Part shown: piece by piece, positions 1 to 8,741 of the stretch
How positions within the stretch are numbered: position 1 is the first letter of the stretch
Layout: every line of letters starts with the position of its first letter
Assembly (NCBI GenBank): GCA_964559455.1
Contig: CAZLHO010000020.1
Span: 1-48,439 of the forward strand
Reading direction: 5' to 3'
DNA from: CAZLHO01 sp964559455
GTDB taxonomy: Bacteria > Krumholzibacteriota > Krumholzibacteriia > LZORAL124-64-63
Length of the DNA stretch: 48,439 nucleotides
Program-made: the position numbers and the translations under genes
The notes under the pieces: model-generated
The model's input: the letters and a program-made list of their open reading frames with translations, nothing else
The model's database searches: none
Told to the model about the DNA's origin: nothing

Positions 1-1701
1 GAGTCCGCCGCCGCGGCCGCCGCTCCCACGCGCCGCCAGCTGCACCTCGCCGAGGCGGCCGCAGTCGCCGCGACCGCGGGTCACGGGGCCGCTGTCGAGA
101 CGGAAGCGAACGAGCTTCTCGATGAAGCCGGCGGCGACCTGGCCGTCAGCGGCCGCCGCGGCCGCGGCGGGGGACGGGTGGTCACCGCCGAGCGCGCCGC
201 CGGGAACGAGGTCTTTCCCGAGGCCCGCCACGGCACCGATACCGACGCCGTGCCGCTGCCCTCCCTGGACCTGCTCAGCGACCCGGCGCCGGACGCCCGG
301 CCCGTGTCGGCCGAGGCCCTGCACGCCGCCGCCGACCTGCTCGAGGACACCCTGCGCTCCTTCGGCGTCGAGGGCAGCGTGGTCGACGTCCGGCCCGGAC
401 CGGTGGTCACCACCTACGAGTACCAGCCCGCCGCCGGGATCAAGGTCAACGCCATCGTCCAGCGCACCGACGACCTGGCCCTGGCCATGCGCGCCCGCTC
501 GATCCGCATGGAGGCGCCCATCCCGGGCAAGGCCGCCGTCGGCATCGAGATCCCGAATCCCGAGGCCCAGACCGTCACCCTGAAGGAAGTGATCGAGAAG
601 GCCGGCGACCAGCTGTGCAAGCCGCTGTCGGTGGTCCTGGGCCGGGACGTCTTCGGCGAGCCGGTGGTCATCGACCTGGCGGCCCAGCCCCACCTGCTGG
701 TGGCCGGCGCCACGGGCAGCGGCAAGAGCGTCTGCGTCAACGCGATGATCAGCACCATGCTGCTGCGTTGCCGCCCCTCGCAGGTCCGTCTGCTGCTGAT
801 CGATCCCAAGATGCTGGAGCTGAACGTCTACAACGACATCCCGCACCTGCTGACGCCGGTGGTCACCGATCCCAAGGAGGCCCTGCGGTCCCTGAAGTGG
901 ATGGAGGCCCAGATGGACCACCGCTACCGGCGCCTGGCCAGGCATTCGGTGCGGAACATCGAGGCCTACAACGAGAAGGTGGCTCAGGGCCGCATCACCG
1001 ACGCCGAGGGCGAGGCGGTCGTGGAGCCGATGCCCTACTACGTCTGCATCGTCGACGAGCTGGCCGACCTGATGGTCCAGCTGGGGCCGGACATCGAGCA
1101 GCCGATCACGCGCCTGGCCCAGAAGGCGCGCGCGGTGGGCATCCACCTTGTGCTGGCGACGCAGCGGCCCAGCGTGGACGTGCTGACCGGCGTCATCAAG
1201 GCCAACATCCCCTGCCGGATCGCCTTCCGCGTGATCCAGCGCAACGACTCGCGCACGATCCTCGACGCCAACGGCGCCGAGCGGCTGCTCGGCCGCGGCG
1301 ACATGCTCTACCTGCAGCCGGGCCGGGCCCAGCCCATGCGCGTGCACGGCGGCTTCGTGGACATCGAGGAATGCGAGGCGATCAGCGAGCACTGGCGCAC
1401 CCACGCCGGCCCCGCCGACATGATCGCCCTGCCCGAGGAGAGCGAGACGACCGGTCCGATCGAGATCGAATCCGACCCCCTCTTCGAGCAGGCCAAGCGC
1501 ATCATCGTCTACGCGCAGCACGGCTCGACGTCCATGCTCCAGCGCAAGATGGGCGTGGGCTACGCGCGCGCCGGCCGCCTGATGGACCTGCTGGAGCACG
1601 CCGGCGTGGTCGGACCCTTCATCGGCAGCAAGGCCCGCGACGTGCTGATGCAGCCCGACGACCTCGAACCCGTCTACGACGAGGACGAGGACGCGCCGTG
1701 A
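1..1701 (+). CDS. ftsK: DNA translocase FtsK, 5'-truncated by the window edge
   Basis: The reading frame is open from base 1, so the visible 566 residues are the C-terminal part of a longer protein whose start and membrane segments lie outside. FtsK pumps DNA at the division septum and helps resolve chromosome dimers. An Ala-rich linker comes first (about residues 1-95), then the alpha domain. The RecA-like motor follows, with Walker A GATGSGKS near bases 706-729, Walker B LLLIDPK near 790 and the VDELADLM segment near 1051. The last ~65 residues form the gamma winged helix that reads KOPS-type sites (QHGSTSMLQRKMGVGYARAGRLM is its typical core). The stop overlaps the rimO start (GTGA), so the two are probably translationally coupled. 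Identification is secure; only the N-terminus is unknown. Confidence 0.95.
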   Translation, partial: ESAAAAAAPTRRQLHLAEAAAVAATAGHGAAVETEANELLDEAGGDLAVSGRRGRGGGRVVTAERAAGNEVFPEARHGTDTDAVPLPSLDLLSDPAPDARPVSAEALHAAADLLEDTLRSFGVEGSVVDVRPGPVVTTYEYQPAAGIKVNAIVQRTDDLALAMRARSIRMEAPIPGKAAVGIEIPNPEAQTVTLKEVIEKAGDQLCKPLSVVLGRDVFGEPVVIDLAAQPHLLVAGATGSGKSVCVNAMISTMLLRCRPSQVRLLLIDPKMLELNVYNDIPHLLTPVVTDPKEALRSLKWMEAQMDHRYRRLARHSVRNIEAYNEKVAQGRITDAEGEAVVEPMPYYVCIVDELADLMVQLGPDIEQPITRLAQKARAVGIHLVLATQRPSVDVLTGVIKANIPCRIAFRVIQRNDSRTILDANGAERLLGRGDMLYLQPGRAQPMRVHGGFVDIEECEAISEHWRTHAGPADMIALPEESETTGPIEIESDPLFEQAKRIIVYAQHGSTSMLQRKMGVGYARAGRLMDLLEHAGVVGPFIGSKARDVLMQPDDLEPVYDEDEDAP

Positions 1702-3098
1702 CCCGCCGCCCCCGCGTCTACGCGCTCACCCTGGGTTGCGACAAGAACCTGGTCGACTCCGAGGCCCTGCTCGGCAGCTTCGCCGCGCACGGCGTCGATA
1801 CGGTCGCCGATCCCGAGGCCGCCGACATCTGGGTCGTGAACACCTGCGGCTTCATCGAGGCCGCGCGGCGGGACAGCCTGGACGCCATCGCGGACCTGGC
1901 CGCCGCCAAGGGCGACCGCAAGCTCGTGGTCACCGGCTGCCTCTCGCAGGAGCAGGGCGACCGCATCGCCGCCGACTTCCCCGCCGTGGACGTGATCGGC
2001 GGCGTCGGCAACTTCGCCCAGCTGGTCGAGACCCTGGCCGCCGGCGCCGCCCGGGCCCCCGTCGTCCGCCCCGACCAGGCCTGCTACGAGGGTTTCGCGG
2101 ATCGCCCCCTGCTCACGCCGGGCCACGTGGCCTTCGTGAAGATCAGCGAGGGCTGCAGTTTCCGCTGCGCCTTCTGCCGCATCCCCATGATCCGCGGCGA
2201 CCAGCGTAGCCGGCGCATCGACGACGTCGTCGACGAGGCCCGGCGCCTGGCCGCGCGCGGGGTGCGCGAGATCCAGCTCGTCGCCCAGAACACCAGCGAT
2301 TACGGCCGCGACTGCGGCGAGGACCTGCTCGGCCTGGCGACCGCCCTGGACGGCGTCGACGACCTGCGCTGGATCCGCATGCTCTACCTCTACCCGGGGC
2401 TGGTCCCGACCGACGCCATGCGGCGCATCCTCGACCTGCCGCGGATCGTGCCCTACCTGGACATGCCGGTGCAGCACGCCTCGCCGGCGATCCTGCGCCG
2501 CATGCGCCGGCCGTCCGACGTCGAGGCCCTGGCCCGCTTCTTCGAGACCCTGCGCGCCGACCGCCCGGATCTGGTCCTGCGCACGACCGTGCTGCTGGGT
2601 TTTCCGGGGGAGGACGAGGAGGACGTCGCGGTCCTGGCCGATTTCCTGGCCCGCATCGGGTTTGACCACGTCGGTACATACCGTTATTCTCCGGAGTCGG
2701 GCACGCCGGCCGCCGCGATGGAGGACGCCGTCGACCCCGAGGAGATCGCCGACCGCGAGGCGCGGATCGTCGACCTCCAGGCCGGGATCTCGCTGGAGCG
2801 CCAGCAGTCCCGCCTGGGCGCCGTCCACGACCTGGTCGTCGACGCGATCGCTCCGGCGGAAGAGGCGGCCGAGATCGTGGCCGACCTGGCCGCCGGGGAC
2901 GGGATCTCCGACGAGGCGCGCCGCCTGCTGGACGAGCTGGCCGACGGGCCCGTCGCCCGCGCGCGCAGCCGGCATTTCGGTTACGACCTCGACGGGGTGG
3001 TGCTGCTCCCCGGAGAGGGCCTGGCGCCCGGCGACTGGCGCCGGGGACGGTTCGCGGCCGCGTCCGCCTACGATGTCGCCGCGACGCTCCTGCCCTGA
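1698..3098 (+). CDS. rimO: Ribosomal protein S12 methylthiotransferase RimO
   Basis: A radical-SAM enzyme that methylthiolates the conserved Asp of ribosomal protein S12. The GTG start overlaps the ftsK stop. The N-terminal UPF0004 domain carries the three auxiliary-cluster cysteines at C14, C50 and C81. The radical SAM motif CxxxCxxC is C153, C157, C160 (SEGCSFRCAFC). The RimO signature ALTLGCDKNLVDSE at the N-terminus separates it from MiaB. The C-terminal TRAM domain is recognisable (VVDAIAP then DLDGVVLLPGEGLAPGDW), but an acidic, Ala-rich insertion of about 30 residues splits it. The 466 aa length is slightly over the family norm of about 440, and the insertion explains the difference. 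Confidence in the function is high. Confidence 0.95.
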   Translation: MTRRPRVYALTLGCDKNLVDSEALLGSFAAHGVDTVADPEAADIWVVNTCGFIEAARRDSLDAIADLAAAKGDRKLVVTGCLSQEQGDRIAADFPAVDVIGGVGNFAQLVETLAAGAARAPVVRPDQACYEGFADRPLLTPGHVAFVKISEGCSFRCAFCRIPMIRGDQRSRRIDDVVDEARRLAARGVREIQLVAQNTSDYGRDCGEDLLGLATALDGVDDLRWIRMLYLYPGLVPTDAMRRILDLPRIVPYLDMPVQHASPAILRRMRRPSDVEALARFFETLRADRPDLVLRTTVLLGFPGEDEEDVAVLADFLARIGFDHVGTYRYSPESGTPAAAMEDAVDPEEIADREARIVDLQAGISLERQQSRLGAVHDLVVDAIAPAEEAAEIVADLAAGDGISDEARRLLDELADGPVARARSRHFGYDLDGVVLLPGEGLAPGDWRRGRFAAASAYDVAATLLP

Positions 3099-3121
3099 GA
3101 CGATCCGGAAAGGATGACGAC

Positions 3122-3817
3122 ATGCGCTCTGTCCTGTTGTTCGCGGCCCTCTTCCTGCTGACCTTCGCCGGCATCGGCGCGGCCCAGGACGAAGGGGCGA
3201 CGCCGGTCTTCCCCGCGGCGGGCGCGGCCGACACCCTGCGCTCGAATCTCTGGGTGGCGCAGGCCCTGGCCGCCGAGGTGGCCGACCGGGTCGCCGCCGC
3301 CCTGCCCCCGGCTCCCGCCCGCGTGGCCCTGGCGCCCACCCGCAACCACGACGGCGACGACCTCTTCCTGCAGGCGGCCCACCGCCTGCTGGCCGAGCGC
3401 GGCTATTCCGTCTACCTGGACGAGTCGCAGCTGCCCAAGACCCCGGGCACGGTCGTGGCGCCTCCAGAGAGCGACGTCCAGGTGCGCTTCCACTACGAGC
3501 GGGTGGACCTGAACTACCCCCGCGTCGGCCGGCGCTTCGGCTTCTGGCGGCGCTGGGTCGATCGGGAACTGGACCTGGCGATGGTTGTTAGGGTGCTCGA
3601 CACCGCCGATGGGCGCGTGATCATGGACGAGCGCATCAACCGCAGCTTCGGCGACCGCGTCCCCGCCGGGAAGCTGTCCGAGATCGAATCCACGGCTTAT
3701 CCCTTCACCAGCGCCGACGTCTCCGAAAGCGGCTGGCGGCGCATCCTCGAGGAGCTGGTCGTCGTCGGCGCCCTGACGGGGATGGTGGCCGTGTACTTCG
3801 CCAACGCCGGCGGCTAG
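3122..3817 (+). CDS. Exported protein of unknown function between rimO and bamD
   Basis: I do not recognise this 231 aa protein. An N-terminal signal peptide is clear (about residues 1-22, ending AGIGAAQ). The ATG has a good ribosome-binding site (GGAAAGGA). The first half alternates an amphipathic helix (LWVAQALAAEVADRVAAALP) with a strand and a helix ending in ERGYSV, loosely recalling the small alpha/beta domains of FlgO or CsgG-like periplasmic proteins; this is only a resemblance. A short hydrophobic stretch near the C-terminus (VVVGALTGMVAVYFA) could be a membrane anchor. It lies between rimO and bamD, so an envelope role is plausible but not shown. Confidence 0.75.
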   Translation: MRSVLLFAALFLLTFAGIGAAQDEGATPVFPAAGAADTLRSNLWVAQALAAEVADRVAAALPPAPARVALAPTRNHDGDDLFLQAAHRLLAERGYSVYLDESQLPKTPGTVVAPPESDVQVRFHYERVDLNYPRVGRRFGFWRRWVDRELDLAMVVRVLDTADGRVIMDERINRSFGDRVPAGKLSEIESTAYPFTSADVSESGWRRILEELVVVGALTGMVAVYFANAGG

Positions 3818-3858
3818 GCCGGCGCGAACAGGCCGCGCGGAGGCGGCCGGGAGGCTTC

Positions 3859-4665
3859 TTGACCAGATCCCGATGCACCCTGCTCCTCGTTCCGGCCCTG
3901 ACGGTCCTGGCGTTGGCGCTGCTGTCGCTCTCCGGTTGCGGCACCGCCAACCCCCACGGCGCCGGCACCTACCAGCGGGGCGCCGTCTACTTCGAGAAGG
4001 GCAAGCACGAGCGCGCCGTCGACGCCTTCGCCCAGTTCCTGCGCCGCAGTCCCAGCGATTCCCTGGCGCCGCAGGCCCAGCTCCTGAAGGCCCGCAGCTA
4101 CATGGAGATGGGCGAGTACCCGCTGGCGGCTGTCGAACTGCAGATCCTCCGCCAGGAGTACCCCACCAGCGACGAGGTCGAGGAGGCCTATTTCCTGGAG
4201 GGCGTCGCCTATTACGAACAGCTGGGACGGGTCGAGCGCGACGTCAGCGCCGGCTACGACGCCCGCAACATCTTCCGCAACTATGTCGAGACCTTTCCCG
4301 ACTCGCCCCGCGTCGACGAGGCCCGGACCTACCTGCGCCGCATCAGCGACCTCATCGTCCGCAAGCAGCTGGGCGTGGCCGATGTCTACGGGCGCCTCAA
4401 GCGCTGGGAGGCCGTGGCCATCGTGCTCGACCGCACGATCGAGACCGAAAGGGACAGCCAGCTCCGCGACAGCCTCTATTGGCGGCGCGCCGAGGTGGCC
4501 CGCCGCCTCGATCAGCCGGCGACGGCCGTGCGCCTGCTGCGGCGACTGGTCCGCGAATATCCCGAGAGCCATTTCGCGGGAAGGGCGCGGAACGCCCTGG
4601 CCGACCTGAGCGCCGACGCCGGGGAGGGGGAGGACGACGCCCCCGATCCGGACGCGGACCCATGA
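3859..4665 (+). CDS. bamD: Outer membrane assembly lipoprotein BamD
   Basis: BamD is the essential lipoprotein partner of BamA in outer-membrane beta-barrel insertion. The chosen TTG start sits behind GGGAGG and gives a type II signal peptide with lipobox LSGC, so lipidation is near residue 27. The mature part is made of tetratricopeptide-like helices typical of BamD: RGAVYFEKGKHERAVDAFAQF, then SLAPQAQLLKARSYMEMGEYPLAA, then a long GYDARNIFRNYVETFPDSP segment. The 268 aa length fits the family. The acidic C-terminal tail (GEGEDDAPDPDADP) is unusual. The stop overlaps the nadD start (ATGA). BamA is encoded about 13 kb downstream in the same orientation. Confidence 0.9.
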   Translation: MTRSRCTLLLVPALTVLALALLSLSGCGTANPHGAGTYQRGAVYFEKGKHERAVDAFAQFLRRSPSDSLAPQAQLLKARSYMEMGEYPLAAVELQILRQEYPTSDEVEEAYFLEGVAYYEQLGRVERDVSAGYDARNIFRNYVETFPDSPRVDEARTYLRRISDLIVRKQLGVADVYGRLKRWEAVAIVLDRTIETERDSQLRDSLYWRRAEVARRLDQPATAVRLLRRLVREYPESHFAGRARNALADLSADAGEGEDDAPDPDADP

Positions 4666-5252
4666 TCCGGGCGGTCTTCGGCGGTTCCTTCGATCCCTTC
4701 CACAACGGACACCTCGCCCTGGTGCGCGCGCTGCTGGACCGTCGGCTGGCCGACGAGGTCCTCGTGGTGCCCGCCTGCCGGGCGCCGGGAAAGCCCGAGC
4801 CCGTCGCTCCGGCCGCGGACCGACTGGCGATGTGCAGGGCGGCCCTGGCGGGGCTGGCGGGCGTCGAGGTCCGCGACGACGAGATCGTCCGCGGCGGCGT
4901 CAGCTACTCCGTGGACACCCTGGAGGCCCTGGCCGCGGTCGCACCCGACGTCGCGCTGCGCCTGGTCGTCGGCGACGACGCCCTGGCCGGTTTCCACCGC
5001 TGGCGCCGGCCCGAGCGGATCCTGGAACTGGCGCGCCTGCTCGTCTTCGCCCGCCGCGGCGCGGCCTCCGCCGTCCCGCCCGGGATCGCGGCGGCCGTCG
5101 ATCGGGTCGCCGATTTCGACATGCCGGTGGCGTCGACCGATCTGCGGCGCCGCCTGGCCCGCGGGGAGCGTCCGGTCGACCTGCTGCCCGCGGGCGTCCT
5201 GGACCACATCGCCCGCCGCGGTCTCTACGGGGCCGCGTCGTCCCGGGACTGA
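4662..5252 (+). CDS. nadD: Nicotinate-mononucleotide adenylyltransferase
   Basis: NadD transfers AMP from ATP to nicotinate mononucleotide in NAD synthesis. The N-terminal nucleotidyltransferase motif GGSFDPFHNGH is intact at residues 7-17. The C-terminal (I/V)SST-x-(I/L)R motif appears as VASTDLRRRL, one residue off the usual consensus. The C-terminal LLPAGVLDHIARRGLY matches the typical family ending. At 196 aa the length is normal. The start overlaps the bamD stop by four bases. nadB, the first enzyme of de novo NAD synthesis, is also in this window at 27.1 kb. Confidence 0.94.
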   Translation: MIRAVFGGSFDPFHNGHLALVRALLDRRLADEVLVVPACRAPGKPEPVAPAADRLAMCRAALAGLAGVEVRDDEIVRGGVSYSVDTLEALAAVAPDVALRLVVGDDALAGFHRWRRPERILELARLLVFARRGAASAVPPGIAAAVDRVADFDMPVASTDLRRRLARGERPVDLLPAGVLDHIARRGLYGAASSRD

Positions 5253-5282
5253 GCCCGGCCCGGTCCGCAGCGGAGGTGCCCC

Positions 5283-8105
5283 ATGTCCCTGATCCTCGTC
5301 GACGGCTCGGCCCTGATCTACCGGGCCTACTACGCCTTCGCCGGCCGCCCGCTCACTGGTCCCGACGGCCGCCCGACCTCCGTCGTCTTCGGTTTCATGA
5401 ACAGTCTGCTGCGCCTGATCGAAACGCGGCGGCCGGAGCAGCTGGCCGTCGTCTTCGACATGAAGGGCAAGACCTTCCGCCACGAGATCTTCCCGGACTA
5501 CAAGGCCACCCGCAAGCCGATGCCCGAGGACATGGCCGAACAGCTGCCGGCGCTGCGGCGGGCGCTGGACGCCTGGGGCCTCCCGGTGCTGGAGCGGCAG
5601 GGCTTCGAGGCCGACGACCTGATCGTGACCATGGCCCGGGAGTCGTCGCCGGTCGCCGACCGGGTCTGGATCTACACCGGGGACAAGGATTTCATGCAGT
5701 GCCTGGACGAGCGGATCCGGATGCTCAAGCCCGGGCGGCGGGGCGACGAGGTGACCGAGTACGGCCCCGCGGAGGTGGAGCGCGACCACCTGGGGCTGTC
5801 CCCGGCGGCGCTGATCGACGTCTTCGCCCTGGCCGGCGACAGCAGCGACAACATCCCCGGGGCCCCGGGCATCGGCATGAAGACCGCGCTGAAGGCCATC
5901 AGCGCGGTCGGATCGCTGGACGCGCTGCTGGCGGATCCGGAGGCGGCGCCCCTGTCGCCGCGCCAGCGGGCCATCATCCTTGAGCATCGGGAGCAAGTGC
6001 TGCTCTCGCGCCGGCTCTTCACCATCGACGACGCCGTGCCCATGGACGTGGACTGGGACGCCTTGGGGACCACCCTGCCGACCGGCGACGCCGTCCGCGA
6101 GGTGATGCGCGAACTGGGGCTGCGCCGCATCGAGACCCTGGCCGAGAAGGTCGCCCGTCAGACCGGCCTGCCCGCCGGCCGGCCCGCTCCGGGGTTCGCG
6201 CCGCCGCCCCCCGGCGAACCGGTCGATGCGGAGCCCGAGCCCGGATCGGCGCCTGTGACCTCATCGGCCCCGGCAAATCGCGACTATCGTATCATTCACG
6301 AAGAGAAAGAGTTGCGCCTATATCTGGAGAGTATACCCGAAGGCGCGCCCCTGGCCGTGGACACCGAGACGGACGCGCTGCGGGTCGATACGGCCCGGCT
6401 GGTCGGCCTGTCGCTGGCCCACGCCGAGGGTGTGGCCGTCTACGTGCCCCTGCTGATGCGCGAGGGCGGCGGCGATCTCTTCGACCCGCCCCGGGAATGC
6501 GATCGGCTCGAGGCGCTGGGCCCGTTGCTGGCCCCGGTCCTGGCCGATCCCGGTCGACAGAAGGTTGGGCAGAACCTGAAATTCGACGCCTGGATCCTGG
6601 CGCGGCACGGGCTGCCCCTGGGCGGCCCGCTCTTCGACACCATGCTCGCCGCCTACGTGCTGGACCCGTCGCGGGACAGCCTGAAGCTGGACGAATTGGC
6701 CCGGGACTGCCTGGGCGAGACGACGATGCCCTACGCCGACCTCTTCGCGGGCGGCGACCGCACGAAGGACATCCTGGCCGTGCCCCTGGAGCGGCTGGGC
6801 CCTTACGCCGCCGAGGACGCCGACATGGCCCTGCGCCTGCAACGCGTCTTCGCCGCCCAGTTGGCGGACGAGCCGGACCTGGAGCGCCTGCTGCGCGAGG
6901 TCGAACTGCCCCTGCTGTCGGTGCTGTTCGACATGGAGCGCCGCGGCATCAAGGTCGACACGGATTTCCTGGGCGATCTGCAGGTCCGCTTCGCGGGCGA
7001 ACTGGACGACCTGGAAAAGCGCATCCACGAGGCCGCGGGCGGGGAGTTCAACGTGCGCAGTCCGCAGCAGCTGGGCGAGATCCTCTTCGAGAAGCTCAAG
7101 CTCAAGCGGGTCAAGAAGACGGCCACCGGCTGGAGCACCGACGTCTCGGTGCTCGAGGCCCTGCGCGACGCGCATCCGCTGCCGGGCCTGATCCTGGAGC
7201 ATCGGCAGCTGGCCAAGCTGCAGAGCACCTACGTCGAGGCCCTGGCGGCGCTGGCCGACCCCGAGACGCAGCTGGTCCACACCTCCTTCAACCAGGCCGT
7301 GGCGGCCACCGGCCGGCTGTCGTCCTCGGATCCGAACCTGCAGAACATTCCGGTGCGCACCGAGCAGGGACGCCTGATCCGGCGGGCCTTCGTGCCGCGG
7401 GCGCCCGGGCGCGTCTTCCTGTCGGCCGACTACTCCCAGATCGAGCTGCGGCTGCTGGCCCACCTCTCGGGCGACCCCACGCTCGTCGACACCTTCCGGG
7501 CGGGCGGGGACGTGCACCGGCGCACGGCCGCGCTGATCAACGGCGTGGACGAATCGGCGGTGACCGCCGAGATGCGCGGCCGGGCCAAGGCCGTGAACTT
7601 CGGGGTCGTCTACGGCCAGGGGGCGCGGGCGCTGGCCAAGCAGGTGGGGCTGGGGCTGCGCGAGGCGCAGGCCTTCATCGACGGCTACTTCCAGACCTAT
7701 CCCGGCGTGCTGGCCTACAAGGAGAGCTGCCTGGAGCGGGCCCGCAGCGAGGGCGGGACCGAGACGCTGCTGGGCCGGCGGCGGCCGTTGCCCGACATCC
7801 TCTCGCCCAACGGGCGCCTGCGCAGCGCGGCCGAGCGCATGGCCGTGAACACCCCGATCCAGGGCACCGCGGCCGATCTGATCAAGCTGGCCATGCTGGC
7901 CGTCGCGCGGGAGCTGGCGGCGGCGGGCCTGCGCGCCGAGATGCTGCTGCAGGTGCACGACGAACTGCTGCTCGAGGTGGACGTAGGCGACGTCGAGGCC
8001 CTGGGCGACCTGGTGCGGCGCTGCATGGAGGGGGTCCACGACCTGGCGGTGCCGCTGGTCGTCGACGTGCATACGGGAGCGAACTGGGCCGAGGCCCACG
8101 GATGA
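5283..8105 (+). CDS. polA: DNA polymerase I with intact proofreading domain
   Basis: A 940 aa polymerase I for Okazaki fragment processing and repair. Residues 1-290 are the 5'-3' exonuclease (LVDGSALIYRAYYAF, ADDLIVT, YTGDKDFMQ, GDSSDNIPG). A Pro-rich linker follows. The 3'-5' exonuclease domain (about 335-525) keeps its catalytic residues: D360 and E362 in DTETD, NLKFD, and the Exo III type YAAEDAD. The polymerase domain has motif A SADYSQIELR near residue 716, motif B RGRAKAVNFGVVYGQG, and motif C QVHDELLLEV near 890. Because the exonuclease metal ligands are present, this is a proofreading type, unlike Taq or Bacillus Pol I. Confidence 0.97.
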   Translation: MSLILVDGSALIYRAYYAFAGRPLTGPDGRPTSVVFGFMNSLLRLIETRRPEQLAVVFDMKGKTFRHEIFPDYKATRKPMPEDMAEQLPALRRALDAWGLPVLERQGFEADDLIVTMARESSPVADRVWIYTGDKDFMQCLDERIRMLKPGRRGDEVTEYGPAEVERDHLGLSPAALIDVFALAGDSSDNIPGAPGIGMKTALKAISAVGSLDALLADPEAAPLSPRQRAIILEHREQVLLSRRLFTIDDAVPMDVDWDALGTTLPTGDAVREVMRELGLRRIETLAEKVARQTGLPAGRPAPGFAPPPPGEPVDAEPEPGSAPVTSSAPANRDYRIIHEEKELRLYLESIPEGAPLAVDTETDALRVDTARLVGLSLAHAEGVAVYVPLLMREGGGDLFDPPRECDRLEALGPLLAPVLADPGRQKVGQNLKFDAWILARHGLPLGGPLFDTMLAAYVLDPSRDSLKLDELARDCLGETTMPYADLFAGGDRTKDILAVPLERLGPYAAEDADMALRLQRVFAAQLADEPDLERLLREVELPLLSVLFDMERRGIKVDTDFLGDLQVRFAGELDDLEKRIHEAAGGEFNVRSPQQLGEILFEKLKLKRVKKTATGWSTDVSVLEALRDAHPLPGLILEHRQLAKLQSTYVEALAALADPETQLVHTSFNQAVAATGRLSSSDPNLQNIPVRTEQGRLIRRAFVPRAPGRVFLSADYSQIELRLLAHLSGDPTLVDTFRAGGDVHRRTAALINGVDESAVTAEMRGRAKAVNFGVVYGQGARALAKQVGLGLREAQAFIDGYFQTYPGVLAYKESCLERARSEGGTETLLGRRRPLPDILSPNGRLRSAAERMAVNTPIQGTAADLIKLAMLAVARELAAAGLRAEMLLQVHDELLLEVDVGDVEALGDLVRRCMEGVHDLAVPLVVDVHTGANWAEAHG

Positions 8106-8122
8106 GCCGGGGGGAGGGGACG

Positions 8123-8704
8123 ATGCGCCGCTGGGCGGTCACCGGACCGATCGGGGCGGGGAAATCCCTGGCCGTGCGGCTGCTCGCCGAGCGGGGCGCC
8201 CTGGTCGTCGACGCCGACGCCGTCGGCCACGCGGTGCTGCGGGAGCCGGACGTCCGCGACGCCGTGGCGCTCGAGTTCGGTCCCGAGATCCTGGTCGACG
8301 GCGCGGTGGACAGGGCGGCGGTGGCCGACCGCGTCTTCGGCGACGCCGTAGCGCTGGCGCGTCTGAACGCGCTGACCCACCCGCGGCTGGCCGAGCGGCT
8401 GCGGGAGCGTCTGGCGGCCGCCGCGGCGGCGAAGCCGGCGCTTGCGGTCCTGGAAGCCGCCGTGTACTTTCTGCTTCCGCCCGTCGGGGACTTCGATCTG
8501 GTGGTGGCCGTGGTCGCCGACGAGGCGATCCGCCTGCGCCGGCTGACGGCCGGCGGCCGCTACGACGCCGAGGCCGCCCGCCGCCGCATCGAGGCCCAGC
8601 GGCCCCTGCTGCCCCTCTTCGAGCGGGCCGACGTGATTCTGGTGAACGAAGGGGACGAGGACGACCTCGCACGATCGCTCGAGGCGCTGCTGCGCCGCCC
8701 CTGA
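8123..8704 (+). CDS. coaE: Dephospho-CoA kinase
   Basis: CoaE phosphorylates dephospho-CoA in the last step of coenzyme A synthesis. The P-loop GPIGAGKS lies at residues 8-15, followed by DADAVGHAVL and LTHPRLAERL, both typical of CoaE. Two starts are possible: ATG at 8102, overlapping the polA stop, or ATG at 8123. I chose 8123 because GGAGG ends five bases before it and the protein then begins MRRWAVTGPIGAGKS as family members do. The 193 aa length is normal. It follows polA directly, an arrangement seen in many bacteria. Confidence 0.93.
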   Translation: MRRWAVTGPIGAGKSLAVRLLAERGALVVDADAVGHAVLREPDVRDAVALEFGPEILVDGAVDRAAVADRVFGDAVALARLNALTHPRLAERLRERLAAAAAAKPALAVLEAAVYFLLPPVGDFDLVVAVVADEAIRLRRLTAGGRYDAEAARRRIEAQRPLLPLFERADVILVNEGDEDDLARSLEALLRRP

Positions 8705-8741
8705 TGAACCGCGGCGCGAACCGCCGCCCGGAGGCCCCGTC

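Noticed and set aside
615..1697. Long upstream extension of rimO inside ftsK
   Set aside because: The extension is an alternate frame of ftsK, low in complexity; the family N-terminus begins exactly at GTG 1698.
1674..2975. Long minus-strand frame (433 codons) opposite rimO
   Set aside because: High GC makes long antisense frames common; composition is Val/Ala/Gly/Asp-rich with no domain or good start.
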